64,000 bases of DNA, from NCBI GenBank assembly GCA_035566435.1, contig DATMRF010000105.1, forward strand, positions 186,001 through 250,000. The letters run 5' to 3'. The stretch comes from DATMRF01 sp035566435. Lineage in GTDB: Bacteria > Verrucomicrobiota > Verrucomicrobiia > Limisphaerales > UBA8199. Shown piece after piece: positions 16,532 through 22,400 of the stretch. The notes under the pieces were generated by a model. The model had not been told where the DNA came from. It was given only the letters and a program-made list of their open reading frames with translations, and did not search any database. Every line of letters begins with the position of its first letter. Positions within the stretch are counted from its first letter, which is position 1. The position numbers were made by a program, and so were the translations under genes.

Positions 16532-17553
16532 TTTCGTGCGGCCTGCGGTGTCAACAATTCGCGCAACAGATCGGGCGATATGTTAAGCTGGCCGATTTTG
16601 TCCGCCTTGCTGGCCAGTTCCTGGAAGGCGAACGCGATGAGTTGTTCCGGCCGCATGCCCGTGCTGGCAAGCGCTTGGAGAATCTTGGTGTCAGCGCTTC
16701 CCAGCGCTTTCATCGTGCTCGACACGCCGTAGGCCCGCGCGTCCGCCTCAGCCTTGGCATTCTCCGCGGCCAGTGCGACCAGACCCTTGCGTCGGTCTTC
16801 CAAACCGATGTTGGCTTCGAGCGCTTCCTTTTTGAGCAGGCCTTCCTTCTCCTGCACCACCCGCTCGGCGTCCATCTGGGTCTCGCGGATCTGACGCTTC
16901 TTGGTCTCGATTGCGATCTCCGTGTTCAACTCGTTTTCCTTGATCGCCCGCTCCTGCTCCACCGCTGAGTTGCGCCGCGCATAAATAGCCTCATCCGCCT
17001 CGCGGAACATTTGCTCCCGCGTCTCGGCTTCAAGGGCCCGCGTTGTCTCGGGGGTTGGCTTGATGGCCAGTATCGAAAGGCCAAGAACCTCCAAACCGAG
17101 GGAAGTGATTTCCTCCGCTGCAACTAGCCTCGCCTTCACCGCCTGGACCAGTTCGTCGGAAGCGCGGATGGCTTCGCGCAGCGGGAGTTTTTGGAGTTCG
17201 GCTCGTGCAAGCACGTTGATGACGTGAATGACACGCTCGGGAAGCTTTTCCGGATCTTCTGACGTATAGTCCTGGCCGTTCGGGGCAAGCGTGTAGTTGA
17301 GCAGCGCGGCCAATCGCTTGGCATCACCGACGCGATAAGTCACCTGACCCTGGATGGTAACGGCCTGAAAATCTGCCGTTGTTTCCTGAAAAATGAACGG
17401 GACGTCTGCGCTCCCTACCGGCACTGCTACCAGCGACGTGGTTGGCGCGTAGTAAAAGAAGGAGAGCCCCAGTCCTTCGCGGACGATCTTCCCGCCGCGA
17501 TATTGCAGCAGGTAAGTGGTGGGCTGGACCTTGATGAACTTGATGCCGAACAT
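16528..17553 (-). CDS. SPFH/band 7 domain protein without membrane anchor
   Basis: A 341-residue SPFH protein. The SPFH domain starts immediately (MFGIKFIKVQPTTYLLQYRGGK) and runs to about residue 190 (LGLEVLGLSILAIKPTPE), followed by a coiled coil rich in Glu, Ala, Arg and Lys (about 195-280) and a short C-terminal segment (MRPEQLIAFAFQELASKADKIGQL). Unlike the flotillin at 9314 it has no N-terminal hydrophobic helix, so it may attach peripherally or stay cytosolic. It lies within the NAD/ADP-ribose operon, upstream of and overlapping the NAD-kinase-like gene. A scaffold role is inference. Confidence 0.88.
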   Translation of the reverse strand: MFGIKFIKVQPTTYLLQYRGGKIVREGLGLSFFYYAPTTSLVAVPVGSADVPFIFQETTADFQAVTIQGQVTYRVGDAKRLAALLNYTLAPNGQDYTSEDPEKLPERVIHVINVLARAELQKLPLREAIRASDELVQAVKARLVAAEEITSLGLEVLGLSILAIKPTPETTRALEAETREQMFREADEAIYARRNSAVEQERAIKENELNTEIAIETKKRQIRETQMDAERVVQEKEGLLKKEALEANIGLEDRRKGLVALAAENAKAEADARAYGVSSTMKALGSADTKILQALASTGMRPEQLIAFAFQELASKADKIGQLNISPDLLRELLTPQAARK

Positions 17554-17597
17554 AACGTGCTTTTCGTTTTATGGTGTTTCCCGGAATCCAAATCGTT

Positions 17598-18287
17598 TCA
17601 TACTTCAAAATTGAATCCTCGTTTCTTGAGTTTTTCGTATTTGTCTGCGTCAAAGTGGAACAGTTGCGCCGGGCGATGGCGGCCAGTCATCTGGGTCTCC
17701 TTGAGCGGCAAAAGCAGGCCAAAGCTCAGGACCTTTTTGCGGAAGTTCCGCTTGTCCAATTCATTTCCGAGCACCGCCTCGTAGAGATGCTGGAGTTGCG
17801 AAAGGGTGAACTTGGGCGGCAGCAACTCGAACCCGATGGGCTGGTACCTCACCTTGCCTTTCAGTCGGGCCAGTGCGGCGGCCAGAATCTCGTCGTGGTC
17901 GAAGGCCAGCTTTGAGACTTTGGAGATCGGAAACCACTGAGCATCCGCCGCGTCGGTGGCGGCCTTGGTATCGTGAGCAGCTAGCTTGACGAGCGCGTAA
18001 TAGGCCACGCTAACGACTCGTTCACGAGGATCCCGATGCACGGTGCCGAATGTATAGAGCTGTTCCAGGAACACGTCCTTTAGCCCCGCTTCCTCGCCCA
18101 GTTCACGGCGGGCAGCGGCATCCAGCGTTTCGTCCACTCGGACGAAGCCGCCTGGTAACGCCCACTTGCCTTTAAAGGGCTCAAGTGCGCGCTCGATCAG
18201 AAGCACCTTAAGTTCGCCATCGTCATAACCAAAGACGACACAGTCTACGGTCAGGGCAGCGCGGGGATATTGGTAAGTGTGCGGCAT
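17598..18287 (-). CDS. nrtR: NrtR-type regulator: Nudix domain plus winged helix
   Basis: NrtR proteins sense ADP-ribose-type ligands through a Nudix domain and repress NAD biosynthesis genes through a C-terminal winged helix. The 229-residue product has the Nudix domain at about 10-150 with a fully canonical box (G47-x5-E53-x7-R61-E62-L63-x-E65-E66-x-G68-L69), so it may also hydrolyse ADP-ribose. The C-terminal 75 residues (FTLSQLQHLYEAVLG, then LDKRNFRKKVLSFGLL) match the NrtR DNA-binding domain. The ATG at 18287 is chosen because the family starts at about this point. Two palindromes between this operon and pncB are candidate operators. The gene symbol rests on architecture and context. 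Confidence 0.85.
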   Translation of the reverse strand: MPHTYQYPRAALTVDCVVFGYDDGELKVLLIERALEPFKGKWALPGGFVRVDETLDAAARRELGEEAGLKDVFLEQLYTFGTVHRDPRERVVSVAYYALVKLAAHDTKAATDAADAQWFPISKVSKLAFDHDEILAAALARLKGKVRYQPIGFELLPPKFTLSQLQHLYEAVLGNELDKRNFRKKVLSFGLLLPLKETQMTGRHRPAQLFHFDADKYEKLKKRGFNFEV

Positions 18288-18306
18288 AACAATTGAGCTT
18301 TTCTGT

Positions 18307-18948
18307 TTAGTTGCGATCAATTCCGACACGTTGCGCAATTTCAGGCTGGTTGATGGAGTAAGCCCCTTCTTGCGGTGTGACTAGTTTCGCAAAATCATTG
18401 GATTCAGCGTGCGCGCGCTGTTCCGCCACGAATCCTGAGATGTCTTCAATGGTCACAATCCAGTTATTTGCATATTCCCTGAGAACATCGCCGGCGAGGC
18501 CGAGCTGAATGGCTCGTCGCTCTTGCTTGCTGCCGCGGGGATCGTGATCTGGATCCCATTGCAGACGGACTGGAGACTCAGCAAGGCGCGCCTTCCAATC
18601 CTCAGGAGAAGCATACACTTCCGGCGCGTAGCTGGAATGAACGGCTCGCTGTAGAATCTCATCGAAGGCCGTACGCCGCAGCCGTACCGCAAGCGTAGTT
18701 TCCTGCCCTTCCTTCGTGCCCCAGCCTGAGCGATACATCATCCAGAGGAAATTTGGCTTAATCCAACTCATCCGGTTGAGGCTGAACTCCCCACCAAATC
18801 GTTGCTCTTGCGCAGCGAAGTGGCCGATGGCAGGCCGATACGCTTGGTAGACCACCACGGTGTCGGCATCGAATTGAGCCAGGATGTGCCGCCCGGACGA
18901 AGGCCAGCGCTTCACCTGTTCCAGATAAGGCTCTGTTTGAATGTTCAT
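18307..18948 (-). CDS. DUF4291 protein
   Basis: A 213-residue cytosolic protein I recognise as DUF4291. Conserved stretches are FDADTVVVYQAYRPAIG, NRMSWIKPNFLWMMYRSGWG, AVHSSYAPEVYAS, VRLQWDPDHDP and ERRAIQLGL. The function is unknown to me. Its invariant Arg, Trp, Asp and His residues, and its place in an ADP-ribose operon, make a NAD- or ADP-ribose-handling enzyme (for example an ADP-ribosyltransferase-like fold) a reasonable hypothesis. The ATG at 18948 overlaps the stop of the upstream gene by four bases and lies at the family start. Confidence 0.88.
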   Translation of the reverse strand: MNIQTEPYLEQVKRWPSSGRHILAQFDADTVVVYQAYRPAIGHFAAQEQRFGGEFSLNRMSWIKPNFLWMMYRSGWGTKEGQETTLAVRLRRTAFDEILQRAVHSSYAPEVYASPEDWKARLAESPVRLQWDPDHDPRGSKQERRAIQLGLAGDVLREYANNWIVTIEDISGFVAEQRAHAESNDFAKLVTPQEGAYSINQPEIAQRVGIDRN

Positions 18949-19313
18949 TTCGTCTCTTTCGCTTCCGCATTGTATTCCGCAATCACTTCTATAAGTCCCA
19001 CAATGTTCCGATTCATCTGGACCAGTTCCTCCGCGGGAATCCATACCTCGCGGTGGATGGAAGCGCCCACTTGCTGCTCCCGATACCGTGCCAGGAATTC
19101 CTTTCGCACCGCGAACCGGGTGACGTAGCCAGAGCCGCTGGCCGGGACGTTCCATTCCCGGGCAATCTGCCGGGCATATTCTTCGTTCAGCACAGGGTAA
19201 AAGATGGGCTGCTCAGGCAAGCGAGGCGGGAATTCACGGAAGCCGCTGGCCACGATGAAGGCCAGCTCTTTGGGCCCGACCGGACGATACAGGGTGGTGG
19301 TTTCAGTATACAT
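18945..19313 (-). CDS. Small protein, first gene of NAD/ADP-ribose operon
   Basis: A 122-residue protein. From memory, close relatives are filed in databases as ADP-ribosylation/crystallin J1, a name that does not fit a protein this small. Conserved-looking stretches are LYRPVGPKELAFI, PRLPEQPIFYPVLNEEYA, GYVTRFAVRKEFLARY and IHREVWIPAEEL. The His and Glu in the last motif and the early Arg resemble the order of key residues in compact ADP-ribosyltransferase folds, but I cannot show homology. It is transcribed first in the operon, directly behind the palindromic promoter region, and its stop overlaps the DUF4291 start. Confidence 0.8.
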   Translation of the reverse strand: MYTETTTLYRPVGPKELAFIVASGFREFPPRLPEQPIFYPVLNEEYARQIAREWNVPASGSGYVTRFAVRKEFLARYREQQVGASIHREVWIPAEELVQMNRNIVGLIEVIAEYNAEAKETK

Positions 19314-19322
19314 CGCTAATAA

Positions 19323-19364
19323 GTGTCTTCTTTACACGTACTGTTTATAGTGTATGATTAACAC
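19323..19364. promoter_or_regulatory. Two GTGT-N7-ACAC palindromes, candidate NrtR operators
   Basis: Site 1 at 19323-19337 is GTGTCTTCTTTACAC and site 2 at 19350-19364 is GTGTATGATTAACAC, centred 27 bp apart. Both have identical 4-bp arms and 7-bp AT-rich spacers and lie in the 76-bp gap between the NAD/ADP-ribose operon and pncB. They bracket the -35 and -10 boxes of the pncB promoter. The NrtR-type regulator encoded in the operon is the obvious binder, which would regulate both directions at once; this link is inference. Confidence 0.65.
19331..19358 (+). promoter_or_regulatory. Sigma-70-type promoter of pncB
   Basis: TTTACA (19331-19336), a 16-bp spacer and TATGAT (19353-19358) form a near-consensus promoter pointing at pncB. 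The -35 box overlaps operator-like site 1 and the -10 box overlaps site 2, so a bound repressor would block polymerase. The expected transcript start is about 25 bp before the ATG at 19390. Confidence 0.6.
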
Positions 19365-19389
19365 GATGTCAAGCGGATAGACGAAAAAA

Positions 19390-20943
19390 ATGAAAAGCGT
19401 GAAACGGCGCGGGGTCTCGCGTAGTATAAACACGATCAAGATGAAAGCTGCGTTCAAACCCCTCCCTGGCGCTAGAGCGCTCCTGACGGACCTTTACCAG
19501 CTCACGATGGCGTATGGATACTGGAAAACCGGCCGGGCGGACCAGGAGGCGGTCTTCCACCTGGTGTTTCGCCAACACCCATTTCGCGGTGGCTTTACTC
19601 TTGCTTGTGGCCTCACGGACTGCATCCGGTACTTGCGCGGGTTCAGGTTTGAAAAGTCTGATCTCGATTACCTGGAGCAATTGAAGGGCAATGATGGCCG
19701 AAGGCTGTTCGAACCGGCCTTTCTAAAGTACCTGGGTAAATTGAGGCTCCGTTTGGACGTTGATGCCATTCCGGAAGGGACGGTTGTCTTTCCTCAGGAA
19801 CCCCTGGTCAGGGTTCGCGGACCGATTTTACAGGCGCAACTCGTTGAAACCGCGCTGCTCAATCTGGTCAACTTTCAGTCCCTCATCGCCACCAAGGCTG
19901 CGCGGGTTTGCCTCGCGGCGCAAGGAGACCCCGTGGTGGAGTTTGGTCTGAGAAGGGCCCAGGGAATTGACGGCGCCCTTACGGCGAGTCGCTCGGCCTA
20001 TATCGGCGGCTGCGCGGGAACTTCAAATGTGCTCGCCGGAAAAATGTTCGGCATTCCAGTCAAAGGGACCCACGCCCACAGTTGGGTGATGGCGTTCGAG
20101 ACTGAGCTCGAGGCGTTCAACGCGTATGCGGACGCCCTGCCGAATAATTGCATATTCCTGGTCGATACTTACGAAACCATCGAAGGCGTTCGCCGTGCCG
20201 TTGAAGCGGGCAAACGCCTGCGAAAGCACGGACACAAACTTGTCGGAATCCGGCTCGATTCGGGCGACCTTGCCTACCTCAGCATCGAGGCCCGCAAGAT
20301 TCTCAACGCCGCCGGCTTCAAAGACGCCGTGATCGTCGCCAGCAACGATCTTGACGAACACCTTATCGCCAGCCTCAAACAACAACGCGCGGCAATCAAC
20401 ATGTGGGGCGTGGGAACCATGCTCGTAACGGCCTATGACCAGCCAGCTTTGGGTGGCGTTTACAAGCTCTCCGCTATTCGTAAACCCGATGGCACCTGGG
20501 GCCACAGGGTGAAGCTCTCAGAGCAAACGGCGAAGGTGACAAATCCCGGCGTCCTTCAGGTGCGGCGCTTTCGGAAAGGCAATGAGTTTGTTGGCGACGC
20601 CATTTACGATGAAACACGCCCGTTTCCTCGAACCATGACCATCGTGGACCCAATCGACGCCACCCGGCGAAAACATTTTTCGGCAGAAGCGAAATTCGAG
20701 GATTTGCTCGTTCCCATCTTGCGGCACGGAAAAGTCGTCTATGACTCGCCTTCCCTGGAGTCGATCCGAGCACGTGCCCAAAAACAGGTTTCGATGTTGC
20801 ACCCGGGAATCAGGCGGTTCGACAATCCGCATCAATATCCGGCGGGTCTTGAAGCCACGCTGCATCAGTTCAAAACGGAATTGATCGTTCGAGCGAGGGG
20901 TGGGATTTCAAATCAGAACGATCCTCTAGGGGGCCATCGTTGA
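19390..20943 (+). CDS. pncB: Nicotinate phosphoribosyltransferase
   Basis: Converts nicotinate and PRPP to nicotinate mononucleotide, the entry to the Preiss-Handler NAD pathway. Key segments are LLTDLYQLTMAYGYWK (31-46), FGLRRAQGIDG, GTHAHSW near 226-232 with the catalytic His, and IRLDSGDLAYLS near 285-296, as in bacterial type enzymes of about 480-500 residues. The ATG at 19390 gives 517 residues; an ATG at 19441 removes a basic 17-residue extension (KSVKRRGVSRSINTIK) unlike the family and may be the true start. Neither has a good ribosome site. It diverges from the NAD/ADP-ribose operon, and its 3' end overlaps the convergent gene at 20913 by 31 bp. Confidence 0.95.
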   Translation: MKSVKRRGVSRSINTIKMKAAFKPLPGARALLTDLYQLTMAYGYWKTGRADQEAVFHLVFRQHPFRGGFTLACGLTDCIRYLRGFRFEKSDLDYLEQLKGNDGRRLFEPAFLKYLGKLRLRLDVDAIPEGTVVFPQEPLVRVRGPILQAQLVETALLNLVNFQSLIATKAARVCLAAQGDPVVEFGLRRAQGIDGALTASRSAYIGGCAGTSNVLAGKMFGIPVKGTHAHSWVMAFETELEAFNAYADALPNNCIFLVDTYETIEGVRRAVEAGKRLRKHGHKLVGIRLDSGDLAYLSIEARKILNAAGFKDAVIVASNDLDEHLIASLKQQRAAINMWGVGTMLVTAYDQPALGGVYKLSAIRKPDGTWGHRVKLSEQTAKVTNPGVLQVRRFRKGNEFVGDAIYDETRPFPRTMTIVDPIDATRRKHFSAEAKFEDLLVPILRHGKVVYDSPSLESIRARAQKQVSMLHPGIRRFDNPHQYPAGLEATLHQFKTELIVRARGGISNQNDPLGGHR

Positions 20944-21449
20944 GGAATGAAGCTTGGAATCGGCAGCGCCGACAGCAAAGGCTCATCGGCTCCCTCCTCC
21001 CTGTTAAACCGGAGCTTCTCACCGGTGCGGTAAAAGTGCGCAAGAAATCTCCAATCTGCTCCAAAGCAATTCGAAAGCCAGCGTGCCAAACGGAACTCAC
21101 CGGTTTCCTCAAGCAGAGCTAAGCCAAACTGCGAAGCCTGGCGTTCATACTGGTAGATCCGGGGAAGGTCCTCCTCCGTGACCCCGGAATTGGCTAAACC
21201 CAACCGCCGCAGCTTTTCATCAAGATTCCACTGCACCGTGTGACCGAATAGATGCACCAGAATGAAAACTGCCTCCTCAGGGTCGTGGTTCAGATCAACC
21301 CAAATCTCTTTGCCGTCAAATTGGCCGGTGTAAGAACCCGTCACCGGGCCAACGTTCACCTTCAGGGAATACGCTCCCTCGATGTGTTCAGCCAATGCGC
21401 GAAAGGTCGTCCGGTAATTGACCGTGCTCAATGCGGCGAGACTGTTCAT
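20913..21449 (-). CDS. Metallopeptidase-like protein with altered HExxH
   Basis: A 178-residue cytosolic protein whose middle (IWVDLNHDPEEAVFILVHLFGHTVQW) resembles the active-site helix of ImmA/IrrE-type zinc peptidases. The motif reads HLFGH, so both His ligands are kept while the catalytic Glu is Leu. A downstream helix, YERQASQFGLALL, fits the position of the third ligand helix. The protein may bind zinc but not cleave peptides, or it may be an unrelated fold. I chose the ATG at 21449 because the frame above it to 22007 reads as low-complexity translation of non-coding repeats. No partner regulator is adjacent. Confidence 0.72.
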   Translation of the reverse strand: MNSLAALSTVNYRTTFRALAEHIEGAYSLKVNVGPVTGSYTGQFDGKEIWVDLNHDPEEAVFILVHLFGHTVQWNLDEKLRRLGLANSGVTEEDLPRIYQYERQASQFGLALLEETGEFRLARWLSNCFGADWRFLAHFYRTGEKLRFNREEGADEPLLSALPIPSFIPQRWPPRGSF

Positions 21450-21589
21450 GAGACCAATCTCGTCTGCGCCGGCAGGATACAAAGTACAAAATTCTGGCCG
21501 GTTTATAAGTTGGCACCGGGGTTGTGCGCAGGGTGCCTTTTTTCTTCCGTTGCAGTTTTCTCGCGGCCGTAGTTCCGAGCATCGGGGCA

Positions 21590-21605
21590 GGGACGGCCAC
21601 GTCCC
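21590..21605. repeat. GGGACG hairpin repeat, copy 2
   Basis: GGGACG, loop GCCA and CGTCCC form a hairpin whose core is the reverse complement of the element at 1734-1753. It lies in the non-coding region upstream of the gene at 20913-21449. Confidence 0.55.
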
Positions 21606-21829
21606 CGCTCGTTCCTTGGTTTCGATTGCAGGGGACCGCCCCATACCCGCAGCTCGCTCTCCGCCACCACCCCAGGAAATCAGTTCTTGCGACTCTTTGT
21701 TCCTTTTCGTGGCTAAACCTTTCCCCTCCTCCATCCAGTCCCGCCCTCGCCACCCGACACTCGCCCCTTCGCCATTCCGGTCCCATTCTACCTCAACCCG
21801 AATCCTGACCATTCCACGCAGGATACTTT

Positions 21830-21917
21830 GGGACGGTTGGGACGGTCTGGGACGGTTGTGGGACGGTTGCAAGAGTGAGAATCGCCCGTGTTTACCGGCC
21901 TTGGGACGGTGGGACGG
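21830..21917 (+). repeat. Six-copy GGGACGG cluster
   Basis: GGGACGG starts at 21830, 21839, 21849, 21860, 21903 and 21911. The first four are spaced 9, 10 and 11 bp, close to one helical turn, and are linked by T-rich dinucleotides. This is an iteron-like arrangement but no replication or partition gene is near. Confidence 0.7.
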
Positions 21918-22065
21918 CTGTACACCCCCAAAGCACCCCCCCCACCCCCTGCCGCCCCATAGTGCGGTTTTATCCTTTAGCCACTCCCGGCCGCCAACCT
22001 CCTGCACAGCTGTCTACACTAGGACCCGGACTTTGGCGCGCGGACTGTGAGATACCCCCAGCTTC

Positions 22066-22255
22066 GACCAACTGCGACTAACGGTGACAAACCTCGACTC
22101 GAATTGCTGACCCAGTGTTCCTCTGTGGTTCAACCCCCCGCTCGGGATTGGTCGAGATAGCTCGCGGCCTTCACTCCAGATTACTCAAGATTGCTCAAGC
22201 GCGCTCTCGCAAAAACTCGACCAATCTTGACCAAACTCGACCAATCTCGACCGAA
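22066..22255 (+). repeat. 10-bp periodic CGACCAA-like repeats, two blocks
   Basis: Between 22066 and 22105 the motif (C/T)GAC(C/T)(A/C) recurs every 10 bp (CGACCA, CGACTA, TGACAA, CGACTC). Between 22216 and 22255 four exact 10-bp units follow each other: CTCGACCAAT, CTTGACCAAA, CTCGACCAAT and CTCGACCGAA; two CTCAAG units at 22181-22200 precede them with the same period. The strict 10-bp phase would put every copy on one face of the helix. Confidence 0.7.
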
Positions 22256-22325
22256 ATTAAGTTTCCCCTCCCTTCAAGGGCTGCGTGTCCACACAGTAGG
22301 CTACGGCGCAGGACCAAACTCTTCT

Positions 22326-22345
22326 CTGCCGCATTAATGCGGCAG
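22326..22345. promoter_or_regulatory. Perfect 20-bp palindrome upstream of antiporter
   Basis: CTGCCGCATT is followed directly by its reverse complement AATGCGGCAG. The site ends 55 bp before the antiporter start, a fitting place for a dimeric operator. It could equally be a fragment of a palindromic repeat family. Confidence 0.45.
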
Positions 22346-22400
22346 GAAGCGGCCCCTGGAAGAAATCTCTCGTTCGCCCACACAGATAACCGGTTGCGCG

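Larger units (their letters stand above)
21450..22400. other. Long non-coding region rich in short phased repeats
   Basis: About 950 bp between two divergent genes. I see no credible gene in it, although the frame antisense of 21450-22007 stays open. It contains a GGGACG hairpin, a six-copy GGGACGG cluster, two blocks of 10-bp-periodic sequence and a 20-bp palindrome, each listed separately. Composition differs from the flanking genes, with C-rich runs near 21925-21950. Confidence 0.6.

Noticed and set aside
21830..21917. CRISPR array
   Set aside because: The repeat unit is only 7-11 bp with no unique spacers, and no cas gene is present.
21450..22007. N-terminal extension of the metallopeptidase-like gene by 186 codons
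   Set aside because: The extension is a Gly/Arg/Pro-rich translation of short DNA repeats without domain features; the family-like part starts at the ATG at 21449.
21830..22255. Plasmid or phage replication origin
   Set aside because: Phased repeats look iteron-like, but there is no initiator, partition or DnaA-box pattern and the neighbours are ordinary chromosomal genes.
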